Shown: positions 17,687-25,798 of the stretch, piece after piece
How positions within the stretch are numbered: position 1 is the stretch's first letter
Layout of the letters: the number at the start of each line of letters is the position of its first letter
From: Citreicoccus inhibens
GTDB taxonomy: Bacteria > Myxococcota > Myxococcia > Myxococcales > Myxococcaceae
Direction of reading: 5' to 3'
Assembly: GCF_019039035.1 (NCBI RefSeq)
Contig: NZ_JAHNZT010000035.1
Coordinates: 18,429 to 82,428, forward strand
DNA length: 64,000 nt
Position numbers and translations under genes: made by a program
Notes under the pieces: model-generated
What the model saw: only the letters and a program-made list of their open reading frames with translations
What the model was told of the DNA's origin: nothing
The model's database searches: none

Positions 17687-18856
17687 ATGAACGCGCCCGC
17701 ACGCCCCGCATCCGAGCACCGCCCCGACCTGGACTGGCTCCGGGTCATCGCCATCGCGCTGCTGCACTTCTTCCACACCGGCATGATGTTCAACCGGTGG
17801 GACTGGCACGTGAAGAGCCCGGTGCCGCTGCCCGCCCTGGAGCCGCTCATGGAGCTGCTCCACCTGGTGCGCATGCCCCTGCTGATGGTCATCTCCGGCG
17901 TGGGCACGGCGCTCGCGCTGCGGCACCGCTCGCTGGGCTCTTTCGCGAAGGACCGGGCGAAGCGGCTCCTGTGGCCGCTCGTGTTCGGGATGTTCGTCAT
18001 CGTCCCGCCGCAGATCTACGCCGAGCGCCTTCAGCGCGGGCAGTTCGCTGGCAGCTACCTGGACTTCTACCCGTCCGTGTTCGAGTTCGTGACCTATCCC
18101 CGGGGCAGCCTGAGCTGGCACCACCTGTGGTTCGTCGCGTACCTCTTCGTGTACTGCGTGCTGGCGCTGCCCCTGTTCGCGTGGATGGAGACCCGAGGCG
18201 GACAGGCGTTCCTCGCGCGGGCCAACGCGTGGCTGTCGCGCGGCTTCAACGTGGCGCTGCTGTGCCTCCCCATGGTGCTGAATCAGATTGCGCTGAACGG
18301 CTCCCCAGAGACGCATGCGCTCGTGGATGATCCACGCACGCTCTTGCACTACGCGATGCTCTTCCTGTTCGGGCACCTCTTCGGTCGCTGCCCCGGAGTG
18401 TGGGAGCGGCTGGTGGCGCTGCGCCATGTGTTGTTGGGAATTGGCGTGGCGGTGCTGGTGCCCATGCTCCCGGACGGCGCGTTCCCGCTCGTGGCGGAGC
18501 GGCTGGGACAGGGCATCATCCTCTGGACGCTGCTCCTGTCGGCGCTGGGTTACGCGAGGGCCCGCCTGCTGACTCGGCCCGCGTGGCTCGCCCGCGCACA
18601 GGAGCTCTCGTATCCGTTCTACATCCTCCACCAGACGGTCATCGTCGTCCTGGGCCTCGCGATGCTCCGCCTGCCGCTGGGCCCCTGGGCGCTCTTCGCC
18701 TCGGTGCTGGCCGCCTCGTTCCTCGTCACCTGGGCGCTGTGCGAGGGGGCTGCCCGCGTGGACTGGCTGCGTCCCTGCTTCGGCATGAAACCACGCGCTC
18801 CGCGCCGCCAGGCGAGCCCCATCTCCTCGACTCCCGCCTCGGGGCATACTGCGTGA
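17687..18856 (+). CDS. Acyltransferase family 3 membrane protein (OafA/MdoC-like)
   Basis: A 389-residue polytopic inner-membrane protein with about ten hydrophobic segments. The family opening RPDLDWLRVIAIALLHFFHT is clear. The next conserved part, LLMVISGVGTALALRHRS followed by FAKDRAKRLLWPLVFGM, matches acyl_transf_3, and SWHHLWFVAYLFVYCVLALP resembles the glucan-succinyltransferase MdoC/OpgC branch. Members move acyl groups to sugars of exported glycans; the acceptor here is unknown. ATG 17687 has CAGGAGGCCGCCC upstream. Eight bp separate it from the LytS-type kinase, suggesting a three-gene operon. Confidence 0.85.
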   Translation: MNAPARPASEHRPDLDWLRVIAIALLHFFHTGMMFNRWDWHVKSPVPLPALEPLMELLHLVRMPLLMVISGVGTALALRHRSLGSFAKDRAKRLLWPLVFGMFVIVPPQIYAERLQRGQFAGSYLDFYPSVFEFVTYPRGSLSWHHLWFVAYLFVYCVLALPLFAWMETRGGQAFLARANAWLSRGFNVALLCLPMVLNQIALNGSPETHALVDDPRTLLHYAMLFLFGHLFGRCPGVWERLVALRHVLLGIGVAVLVPMLPDGAFPLVAERLGQGIILWTLLLSALGYARARLLTRPAWLARAQELSYPFYILHQTVIVVLGLAMLRLPLGPWALFASVLAASFLVTWALCEGAARVDWLRPCFGMKPRAPRRQASPISSTPASGHTA

Positions 18857-18863
18857 ACGCACG

Positions 18864-19985
18864 ATGACCTCGCCTGCCCATGACAGCGCGCCGCGCCCCT
18901 GGCGCTGGCAGTGGCCCCAGGTCCAGCCGAGGACGACGCTCCTCGTGTGGGGCATCTGCCTCGTCATGGGGCTGTGGCAAGGCACCGTGGTGCGCCTGGC
19001 GCTGCTGGCGGATGGGAGCACCCTGCCCGCCTCGCGGCCGCTCGTCTGGGAAGTGACGGGAGCCCTCTCCGCCGCGCTGCTGCTGCCCATCATGCGCACG
19101 GCGGCGCTCAACGCGCCCCGGCCCCGCGTGGGATGGACGCGATTCCTCGGCATCCACGCCATCGCCTTCGCGCTCTACACGTCGCTGCACATCGTGGTGA
19201 TGGTGGTGTCGCGCCACGCGCTGTACTCGCTGTTCGGCTGGGGCGACTACCACTACGGCGTCATGGCCTTCCGCGTCCCCATGGAGGTCCAGAAGGACGT
19301 CATCGCGTATGGCATCGCCATCACGGCCATCGTCAACGTGGACCTGTGGCGAGCCCGCCATGAGCGTGCGCTGCGCGAGGCCACGCTGGAGAGCGAGCTG
19401 CGCACCGCGCAACTCCAGTCCCTCACCGGACAGCTCCAGCCGCACTTCCTCTTCAACGCGCTGAACACCATCAGCTCGGTCATGTACGAGGACCTGGGCC
19501 GCACCGACCGCATGCTGAGCGACCTGGGGCAACTGCTCCGCGCGAGTCTCGCGCGCACCGAGCCCACCTGGACGTTGGCCGAGGAGCGCGCCCACTCCGA
19601 GCGCTATGTCGCGCTGCTCGCGGCCCGCTTCGGCGAGCGGCTCGTGGTGCGGTGGAGCCTGGCGCCCGCGCTCGACTCGGTGCGCGTGCCTTGCTTCGCG
19701 CTCCAGACGCTGGTGGAGAACGCCGTGAAGCACAACCAGGACCTGCTCGGCGTGCTCGAGGTTCGCATCCGCGCCGACGCCGAGGGCGCACGCTGGCGCC
19801 TGGAGGTGGAGGACACGGGCCGTGGCTTCGGCGCGCCCTCGCCCGAAGCGGGCCCAGGCGTAGGGCTGTCGCATCTGTCGCGCGTGCTGGCGCTCCTGCA
19901 TGGACCCCAGGCCGCGCTCGAACGCAGCCAGGGGCCCGAGGGCGGCGCGCGCGTCACCCTGTGGCTTCCTCAGGAGGCCGCATGA
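18864..19985 (+). CDS. LytS/YehU-type sensor histidine kinase
   Basis: 373 residues. About four membrane segments occupy residues 24-160. A cytoplasmic His_kinase domain follows, with the phospho-acceptor in LTGQLQPHFLFNALNTISS near residue 194. The HATPase domain has TLVENAVKHNQ (N box) and EDTGRGFGAP with GVGLSHLSRVL (G boxes), so it looks catalytically intact. It phosphorylates the LytTR response regulator whose ATG overlaps its stop codon (ATGA). No periplasmic ligand domain is evident; sensing may be by the membrane segments. Confidence 0.9.
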   Translation: MTSPAHDSAPRPWRWQWPQVQPRTTLLVWGICLVMGLWQGTVVRLALLADGSTLPASRPLVWEVTGALSAALLLPIMRTAALNAPRPRVGWTRFLGIHAIAFALYTSLHIVVMVVSRHALYSLFGWGDYHYGVMAFRVPMEVQKDVIAYGIAITAIVNVDLWRARHERALREATLESELRTAQLQSLTGQLQPHFLFNALNTISSVMYEDLGRTDRMLSDLGQLLRASLARTEPTWTLAEERAHSERYVALLAARFGERLVVRWSLAPALDSVRVPCFALQTLVENAVKHNQDLLGVLEVRIRADAEGARWRLEVEDTGRGFGAPSPEAGPGVGLSHLSRVLALLHGPQAALERSQGPEGGARVTLWLPQEAA

Positions 19986-20731
19986 CGCCCTTCCGTGTGC
20001 TCGTGGTGGACGACGAGGCCCCGGCCCGCGCGAAGGTGAAGCGCCTGCTCGCGGGCGATGAGCGCTTCGCGCTGGCGGGTGAGGCCAGCGACGGGCCGGA
20101 GGCGCTCGCGCAAGTCGAGGCGCTCCAGCCCGACCTGCTCGTGCTCGACGTGCAGATGCCGGGCCTCACCGGCTTCGAGGTGCTGGCCTCGCTGGATCCC
20201 GACGCCTGCCCCGCCATCATCTTCTCCACCGCCCATGATGCGTTCGCGCTCCAGGCCTTCGAGGCGCACGCGGTGGACTACCTGCTGAAGCCCTACGACC
20301 TGGGGCGATTCCGCAAGGCGCTCGACAAGGCGGAAGCCCTCTTGCGCGGCAAGCGGCGTGAGCCGGAGCGACTGCGCGCGCTGCTCGCCACCGCCCGATT
20401 GGAGCGGCTGGTGGTGAAGGTGGGCGAAGGCTGGGTGCCCCTGCGCGTGGATGACGTCTGGCACCTCGCGGCGGACGACAAGTACGTCCGCGTGCGCACC
20501 GCGCAGGGCGAGCACCTCGTCCGCCAGAGCCTGCGCACGCTGGAGGAGCGCCTGGACCCCGCGCGCTTCATCCGCGTGCATCGCGGCGACCTCGTCAACC
20601 TGGAGGCCGTGACGCGCCTGGAGCCGTGGACCCACGGCGATGGCATCCTCGTGCTCCGCGACGGAACCACCGTGGTCCTCAGCCGCACCCACCGGGAGGA
20701 GTTCCTGCGCCGCTGGGGCCTGGAGACCTGA
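19982..20731 (+). CDS. LytTR-family response regulator
   Basis: 249 residues. An N-terminal receiver (VLVVDDEAPARAKVKRLL) has its phospho-acceptor Asp in LLVLDVQMPGLTGFEVL and the conserved Lys in VDYLLKPYDLGRF. The C-terminal LytTR DNA-binding domain starts near residue 140 (RLVVKVGEGWVPLRVDDVWH) and contains the diagnostic RFIRVHRGDLVNLEAV. It overlaps the kinase gene by 4 bp, so it is translationally coupled. The targets are unknown; the acyltransferase upstream is a plausible one, by neighbourhood only. Confidence 0.93.
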   Translation: MTPFRVLVVDDEAPARAKVKRLLAGDERFALAGEASDGPEALAQVEALQPDLLVLDVQMPGLTGFEVLASLDPDACPAIIFSTAHDAFALQAFEAHAVDYLLKPYDLGRFRKALDKAEALLRGKRREPERLRALLATARLERLVVKVGEGWVPLRVDDVWHLAADDKYVRVRTAQGEHLVRQSLRTLEERLDPARFIRVHRGDLVNLEAVTRLEPWTHGDGILVLRDGTTVVLSRTHREEFLRRWGLET

Positions 20732-20890
20732 GCCTGCTCGCCCGCCGGGTGAGCCGCGCCACGCCCGACCCGGTGTGGGCAGAAGCCCGACGTCCGGTGT
20801 GATTCGGACCCGCTGCTACAGGTCTGTTGGATGAAAAGTAGACGAGCCCTGGGCCGTGTCAGACGCTGCCTGTAGAGGAAGCGGGTAGCC

Positions 20891-22297
20891 ATGCAGAACA
20901 TCATGGACGGCAGAGAAGGACGGCGGGTCCACGAGGATCTCGCGGCGGAGCGCGCGGTCCTGGGGGCCGTGCTGGCGGACAATGGCCTCATCGCCCCGGT
21001 GGCGGAGGTCGTCCACGCGGACGACTTCTCCAGTCCGGCGCACGCGCAGATTTTCGCGGCGATGATGAAGCTGGACGGCCAGCAGAAGCAGGTTGACCAC
21101 CTGACACTGGCCGAGGAGCTCAAGGTCCTGGGGCAGCTCGTATCGGTGGGCGGCCCCGCCTACCTGATGGGGTTGGATCAGGTCGTCCCCCTGGCCTCCA
21201 ACGCGGTCCAGTACGCGAACATCGTCAAGGACCAGGCCATCCGCCGCCGCCTGGCCAACGTGGGGCGCGAGATTCAAGAGCTCGCCAGCACGGAGACGGG
21301 CGAGTTGGAGGTGCTGCTCGACGAGGCCGAGCGCAAGGTGTTCCTCCTCGCGGAGAAGAAGCGCGAGGGCGACCTGCGCCCGGTCAGCGAGCTGATGGAG
21401 CAGACGCTCGATCTGCTCGACAAGATGAAGGCCGCGTCCACGGGCGTGACGGGCTTGTCCACCGGTTACATCGACCTGGACATGCAGCTGACGGGGCTTC
21501 ACGCCGGTGAGCTCATCATCCTCGCGGCGCGTCCTGGCGTGGGCAAGACGTCCTTCGCGATGAACATCGCGGTGCACGCGGCCATGAAGGAGAACAAGGC
21601 CGTCGGCATCTTCAGCCTGGAAATGCCCGCGGATCAGCTCCTCATGCGTCTGCTCGCGTCCACCGCGCGCGTGGACATGAAGAAGCTGCGTGGCGGCCGG
21701 CTGAGCCCGCATGACGAGGAGAAGTTCCAGGAGATGGCGGGCGCGCTCTACAACGCCCCCATCTACATCGACGACTCCGGCGGTCTGTCCCCCTTCGACC
21801 TGCGCGCCAAGGCGCGGCGCGTGAAGCAGAAGGATCCGCGCCTGTCGCTGCTCGTCATCGACTACCTCCAGCTGATGCACCAGAAGGGCAAGGTGGAGAG
21901 CCGCCAGTTGGAAGTCGCCGAGATTTCCCGCGCGCTCAAGCAGCTCGCCAAGGAACTCTCCGTGCCCATCATCGCCCTCAGTCAGCTCAACCGTAAGGTG
22001 GAGGAGCGCAAGGGCGGCAAGCCCATGCTCTCCGACCTCCGTGAGTCAGGCTCCATCGAGCAGGACGCCGACGTGGTGATGTTCATCCACCGCGAGGAGA
22101 CCGATGAGGGCGGCGAGGGAGGCGGCGGTGGTGGGGGTGGCGGAGGAGGAGGCAGCGGGGGCGGAGGTGGAGCCTCCAGCACGGTCATCCCCGTGGAGCT
22201 CATCGTCGCCAAGCAGCGTAACGGCCCCATCGGCTCCGTGGAGATGGTGTTCCTCTCCGAATACACGCGCTTCGAGAGCCGCAGCCGCGGCGAGTAG
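20891..22297 (+). CDS. dnaB: Replicative DNA helicase DnaB with polyglycine insertion
   Basis: 468 residues. The hexameric fork helicase: N-terminal domain (EDLAAERAVLGAVLADNGLI ...), linker, and RecA-like motor with Walker A ARPGVGKTSFAMN near residue 215, Walker B LLVIDYLQLM near 320, and LSQLNRKVEER ... LSDLRESGSIEQDADVVMFIHREE. Directly after HREETDE comes a run of about 22 residues that is nearly pure glycine, followed by ASSTVIPVELIVAKQRNGP, which rejoins the family. Other DnaBs have a short charged loop there. The start at ATG 20891 fits. It converges on thiD with a 9-bp gap. Confidence 0.95.
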   Translation: MQNIMDGREGRRVHEDLAAERAVLGAVLADNGLIAPVAEVVHADDFSSPAHAQIFAAMMKLDGQQKQVDHLTLAEELKVLGQLVSVGGPAYLMGLDQVVPLASNAVQYANIVKDQAIRRRLANVGREIQELASTETGELEVLLDEAERKVFLLAEKKREGDLRPVSELMEQTLDLLDKMKAASTGVTGLSTGYIDLDMQLTGLHAGELIILAARPGVGKTSFAMNIAVHAAMKENKAVGIFSLEMPADQLLMRLLASTARVDMKKLRGGRLSPHDEEKFQEMAGALYNAPIYIDDSGGLSPFDLRAKARRVKQKDPRLSLLVIDYLQLMHQKGKVESRQLEVAEISRALKQLAKELSVPIIALSQLNRKVEERKGGKPMLSDLRESGSIEQDADVVMFIHREETDEGGEGGGGGGGGGGGGSGGGGGASSTVIPVELIVAKQRNGPIGSVEMVFLSEYTRFESRSRGE

Positions 22298-22306
22298 CGC
22301 TCCGCT

Positions 22307-23047
22307 TCAGTCCTGACCCGTGCGCAGATAGCGCGCCACCTGCGCGCGCGCCAGGCGCACGGCCGTCACCATGGGGCGCCCCCGCCCCAGCTCCGCGGCG
22401 AGCGCCGAGGCCAACCGGCAGCCTGTCCCCCGCCGTGTCGCGGGTCGCGCCAGCCGCCGCCCCACCAACACGCGCACCCGAGACGCCAGGGCGAGCACAT
22501 CCGCCACGCCCTGCCCTGCCGGCAGGTGTCCGCCCTTCACCAACACCGCGCCAAAGCCGAAACGATGAAGAGCCCCGGCCGCGTCGGACGCCTCGGCCAC
22601 GGTGCGCGGCACGGGCCGTCCCAGCAGCCACGCGGCCTCGTCCAGGTTGGGCGTCAGCACCACGCGAGGGCCCGCGAGCCCCAGGTAGTCACGGGCCGAG
22701 AGGCGCGAGAGCACCTGACCTCGGGACGTGCGCACCACCGGGTCCACGACCCACCACGCGTCCAGGTCCGCGAGCACGGCCCGCAAGGCCCGCAGCTGAG
22801 CCGGCCCCACCACCATGCCGAGCTTCACCGCGTGCAGCGGGCCCAGCTCGCGCGCGGCAGCCACCTGCGCGGCGAGCACCCGCGCGGGCGAAGGGAACGT
22901 CCCGAACGTCCGAGTCCCCTGCGCCGTCTGCCCGGTCGGAATCGCGACCGCCTCCGCTCCGCGCGCTCGCGCCGCGGACAGGTCCGCGAGGAGCCCCGCT
23001 CTGCCCGTGGGCTCATGGCCCGCGAGCAACAACACCCGCGGCGTCAC
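22307..23047 (-). CDS. thiD: Hydroxymethylpyrimidine/phosphomethylpyrimidine kinase (ThiD-like)
   Basis: A 246-residue ribokinase-fold kinase of thiamine pyrimidine synthesis. Visible: GHEPTGRAGLLADLSAARA at the N-terminus (families usually have AGSDSSGGAGIQAD), KLGMVVG, VVDPVVRTSRGQVL, LTPNLDEAAWLLG, AVLVKGGHL and the anion hole RRGTGCRLASALAAEL. Several positions are divergent. The GTG start at 23047 overlaps the TGA of the upstream amidotransferase gene (GTGA), indicating translational coupling; the longer frame would run into that gene. Last gene of thiE-amidotransferase-thiD. Confidence 0.85.
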   Translation of the reverse strand: MTPRVLLLAGHEPTGRAGLLADLSAARARGAEAVAIPTGQTAQGTRTFGTFPSPARVLAAQVAAARELGPLHAVKLGMVVGPAQLRALRAVLADLDAWWVVDPVVRTSRGQVLSRLSARDYLGLAGPRVVLTPNLDEAAWLLGRPVPRTVAEASDAAGALHRFGFGAVLVKGGHLPAGQGVADVLALASRVRVLVGRRLARPATRRGTGCRLASALAAELGRGRPMVTAVRLARAQVARYLRTGQD

Positions 23048-23808
23048 CGTCGATGCTCGCGCGCTCGCTGGATGAAGAGCTTGTAGACACCGAGCTGCAC
23101 GGGGATGGTCCCCAGCATCATCTCGGGGTGCCACTGCACGCCGAGCGCGAAGCCCGTGGCCGTGGACTCAATCGCCTCCACCACGCCATCGGGCGCCACC
23201 GCGGACACCGTCACGTCCGTGCCCGGCCGAGCCACGGCCTGATGGTGCGTCGAGTTCACCATGAGCTGGCCGTGCCCCACCGCCTCCGCGAGCAGCGTGC
23301 CGCTGCGCACCTCCACCGGGTGCTGCGGCTGGGTGCGGTCGTGCTTCTGCTCGTGCTCACGCGCGCCGGGCACTTCACGGCCGATGTCCTGGAAGAGCGT
23401 GCCGCCCAGCACCACGTTCAAGAGCTGCATCCCGCCGCAGACGCCGAGCACGGGCATGTTGCGCTTCAGCGCGCCGCGCATGAGCTGGGTCTCGAAGGCG
23501 GTGCGGCCCTCCTTCACCTGCCCCATGCCGTCACGCACCTTCTCGCCATACGCCTCGGGGGGAATGTCGAACGCGCCACCCGTGACGAGCAACCCCGATA
23601 CGCGGTCGAGGTACGCCTCCACACAGCTTGCGTCATCCGAGTACGGCAGCACGAAGGGCAGGCCCCCCGCGCGCAGCACGGCGTCCGCGTAGGGCACCTT
23701 CAGCTCATAGCGCGGGAAGGCGGAGTCAGCCGGCTGGACGAAGTCCGGCGTGATGCCGATGTTGGGACGACGCGGGGCCTGGCCGTGGTGACGCGGAGGA
23801 TGGTTCAT
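23044..23808 (-). CDS. Class I glutamine-amidotransferase-fold hydrolase (peptidase C26, PuuD-like)
   Basis: 254 residues. It begins RRPNIGITPDFVQ and shows VSGLLVTGGAFDIPP, the nucleophile elbow VLGVCGGMQLLNV, the region NSTHHQAVARPG and the catalytic His in GVQWHPEMM. These are the marks of gamma-glutamyl-gamma-aminobutyrate hydrolase-like C26 enzymes, which hydrolyse gamma-glutamyl amides. No synthetase partner domain is present. ATG 23808 gives the family start. It lies between thiE (31 bp upstream) and thiD (4-bp overlap), which suggests a link to thiamine metabolism, but the substrate is unknown. Confidence 0.85.
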   Translation of the reverse strand: MNHPPRHHGQAPRRPNIGITPDFVQPADSAFPRYELKVPYADAVLRAGGLPFVLPYSDDASCVEAYLDRVSGLLVTGGAFDIPPEAYGEKVRDGMGQVKEGRTAFETQLMRGALKRNMPVLGVCGGMQLLNVVLGGTLFQDIGREVPGAREHEQKHDRTQPQHPVEVRSGTLLAEAVGHGQLMVNSTHHQAVARPGTDVTVSAVAPDGVVEAIESTATGFALGVQWHPEMMLGTIPVQLGVYKLFIQRAREHRR

Positions 23809-23839
23809 GGGGGGGTGACCGGCCGGCGAGGCTAGCCCC

Positions 23840-24487
23840 CTATGCGCCCCTGTCAAACGCGTCCGCCAACCGCCGGACCCGCTCGGCGATGTCCTGAGCG
23901 AGCAGCGCGTCCGACGCCACCGCCGCCCCGTGCGCGCCGGCCGCCGCCACCCGGCCGATATTCTCCAGCCCCACGCCACCAATGCCCACCACCGGCAGCG
24001 GACAGGCCCGCACGACCTGGGCGAACGCCTCCAGCCCCAACACCGGGGCCGCGACCTGCTTGGTCGTGGTCCCGAACACAGGCCCCAACCCCACGTAGTC
24101 CGCTCCGGCATCCCGCGCGGCCCGCGCCCCCTCCACGCCCCGCACGGTGACGCCCACCAGCCGGCCCGGCCCCAGCAGCTGGCGCGCGGCCTCCGGGGGC
24201 AGGTCCTCGTCTCCCACATGCACCCCATCCGCGCCCGAGAGGAGCGCCAGGTCCACCCGGTCGTTCACCAGGCACAGCGCCCCAGCGGCGTGACAGCGGG
24301 CCACCACCTCCCGCGCCGCCCCGAGCGCCTCGCGGACCGGGGTGCGCTTCATCCGGAGCTGGAGGATGCGGGCGCCCCCAGCCAGGAGGCGGGCGGCCTT
24401 CTCGGCCAGCGACACCTCGGGCAGGAGGCTGTCGTCGCACAGCAGGTAGGGGCCACGGGGAAGCGAAGGACGGAATGCGGCGTTCAT
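23840..24487 (-). CDS. thiE: Thiamine-phosphate synthase
   Basis: A 215-residue TIM-barrel enzyme joining HMP-pyrophosphate and thiazole phosphate. Diagnostic segments: ILQLRMKRTP (usually LRxK), CLVNDRVDLALLSGADGVHV, GDEDLPPEAARQLLGP, ADYVGLGPVFGTTTKQ and LPVVGIGGVGLENI. The length is normal. First gene of the minus-strand thi operon, divergent from the gene at 24580 with 92 bp between. No TPP riboswitch (thi-box) was recognised in that gap. Confidence 0.94.
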   Translation of the reverse strand: MNAAFRPSLPRGPYLLCDDSLLPEVSLAEKAARLLAGGARILQLRMKRTPVREALGAAREVVARCHAAGALCLVNDRVDLALLSGADGVHVGDEDLPPEAARQLLGPGRLVGVTVRGVEGARAARDAGADYVGLGPVFGTTTKQVAAPVLGLEAFAQVVRACPLPVVGIGGVGLENIGRVAAAGAHGAAVASDALLAQDIAERVRRLADAFDRGA

Positions 24488-24513
24488 CGGGTCCGAGGAA
24501 TGGTATGGCGGCG

Positions 24514-24539
24514 TTGACAGGCGCCCTCCCTGCTATAAG
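24514..24539 (+). promoter_or_regulatory. Possible promoter for the 24580 operon
   Basis: A perfect -35 TTGACA (24514-24519) is followed by TATAAG (24534-24539), but the spacer is only 14 bp, shorter than usual. Position upstream of the small acidic protein gene is suitable. Confidence 0.35.
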
Positions 24540-24579
24540 GTGGCGCGCTGTTTTCCAAGCAATTCCGAGGATTTGAATC

Positions 24580-24840
24580 ATGGCGGACAACGTGGACCCG
24601 AAGCACCTCGACAAGCGCACCGCGGACCGGTACCTGCGCGGCGGCCAGCTCAACGAGAAGGCGTACGAGAGCCACATCAAGGGCTTGCCGGACGTCGCCG
24701 AGAAGGCGGTCCCGGTGGAGACTCGGATGGACGAGGACCTCGACATGTACGACGACGAGGACGAGGACGAGCTCGACGACACCGAGTCCGACGAGGACGA
24801 GGACTCGGACGACGACGCCGAGGACACGGCGGCCGAATGA
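24580..24840 (+). CDS. Small, highly acidic protein
   Basis: 86 residues that I do not recognise. The first half is mixed (KHLDKRTADRYLRGGQLNEK, then YESHIKGLPDVAEKAVPVET); residues 50-86 are almost wholly Asp and Glu (for example DDEDEDELDDTESDEDEDSD). The codons and clear ribosome-binding context support a real gene, and its stop overlaps the next start (ATGA). The pI must be extremely low. Possible roles include interaction with basic partners such as ribosomal or DNA-binding proteins, but nothing in the sequence decides this. First gene of a three-gene operon. Confidence 0.8.
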   Translation: MADNVDPKHLDKRTADRYLRGGQLNEKAYESHIKGLPDVAEKAVPVETRMDEDLDMYDDEDEDELDDTESDEDEDSDDDAEDTAAE

Positions 24841-25148
24841 GCGCCGGGGAGAAGCGCGGCGAGACCTTCGTGATGAAGGGAGAGTCCCGCTCCGCGAGCG
24901 AAGAGCCGTTGTCGTTCACCACCTTCATCGTGGGGCTGGGCACCGCCGTGCTCATCCACCTGGGCAACGCGCCCCATCCCGAGACGGGCCAGCAGGCGCG
25001 TGACCTGCCGCTGGCTCGGCAGAACCTGGACCTGTTGTCCATGCTCCGGCAGAAGACCCGGGGCAACCTCACCGCCGATGAGGAGAAGCTGCTCGACGGC
25101 CTCCTCACCGACCTGCGCATGCGCTACGTGGAGGCGACCCAGAAGTGA
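24837..25148 (+). CDS. DUF1844 domain protein
   Basis: 103 residues, starting at ATG 24837, which overlaps the previous stop. The segment LSFTTFIVGLGTAVLIHLGN followed by ARQNLDLLSMLRQKTRGNLT and a C-terminal LLTDLRMRYVEATQ matches DUF1844, a small family common in delta-proteobacteria and other phyla, with no assigned function. One moderately hydrophobic stretch (about 25-45) may contact the membrane. It is coupled to both neighbours by 4-bp overlaps. Confidence 0.8.
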   Translation: MSAGEKRGETFVMKGESRSASEEPLSFTTFIVGLGTAVLIHLGNAPHPETGQQARDLPLARQNLDLLSMLRQKTRGNLTADEEKLLDGLLTDLRMRYVEATQK

Positions 25149-25792
25149 CGTCCCTGGTTTCCGGCCCCGAGGGCCTGCCCCGCCGCGTTCGCATCGCGGC
25201 GGCGGTGTGTCTGGTGCTCTCCATCCTCACCGGCATGCTCTCCGCGATGGAGGCCATCGGGCTCTCCCACTTCTCCGAGTACCGAGAAGCCCACCTGGAG
25301 CAGCGCCGCACCACGCTCCTGGGCGGAGACCCCATCGTCGCCGAGCGCTTGTACGAGGCGCAGTTCGCCGCGCTCGAGCCCATGCGCGAGCCCCGCTCCG
25401 TCCTGCTCGGCGCGCTGGCCGTCGCGTGCGCCTTCACCTTCGTGGCGTCCGGGCGCCTGCTGCGGCCCGCGGGCCTGCCTCGGGACGGCATGCGCCGGAT
25501 GCTCGGGGGCGCGGCCCTCACCGCCGCCATCCTGCGCACCATCGACGGCGCCCAGTGGACCGTGGTGGCCCGTCGCATGGGCGTCGCCATGGCGGAGAAC
25601 CTGGGCAAGCTGCCCGAGTTCCAGGACCCGCTCGCGGCGGATCAACTCAAGCAGTTCATGCCGTCGCTGATGGCGGGCAGCTCCGTCCTCCAGACGGCGG
25701 TGGTGGCGGGCACCTTCGCGCTCATCGGGCAGTACTTCCGCAGCCAGGGCGTGCGTGACGCCATCACCGCGAAGGACGGCCCCACCGAGTAG
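25145..25792 (+). CDS. Polytopic membrane protein of unknown function
   Basis: 215 residues starting at GTG 25145, which overlaps the DUF1844 stop (GTGA). Four hydrophobic segments are seen: about 17-36, 84-101, 117-135 and 170-192. Between the first two is a soluble loop with LEQRRTTLLGGDPIVAERL. No recognisable motif. Translational coupling to the DUF1844 and acidic genes implies a shared process. It converges on the next gene with 6 bp between. Confidence 0.75.
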   Translation: MTSLVSGPEGLPRRVRIAAAVCLVLSILTGMLSAMEAIGLSHFSEYREAHLEQRRTTLLGGDPIVAERLYEAQFAALEPMREPRSVLLGALAVACAFTFVASGRLLRPAGLPRDGMRRMLGGAALTAAILRTIDGAQWTVVARRMGVAMAENLGKLPEFQDPLAADQLKQFMPSLMAGSSVLQTAVVAGTFALIGQYFRSQGVRDAITAKDGPTE

Positions 25793-25798
25793 CGTGCG

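Noticed and set aside
22115..22170. G-rich run in dnaB as a possible programmed frameshift site or sequencing error
   Set aside because: The frame continues into the conserved VELIVAKQRNGP segment, the codons are mixed, and no alternative product is seen.
24488..24579. Possible TPP riboswitch ahead of thiE
   Set aside because: The 92-bp gap contains no recognisable thi-box core and is too short for a full aptamer plus expression platform.
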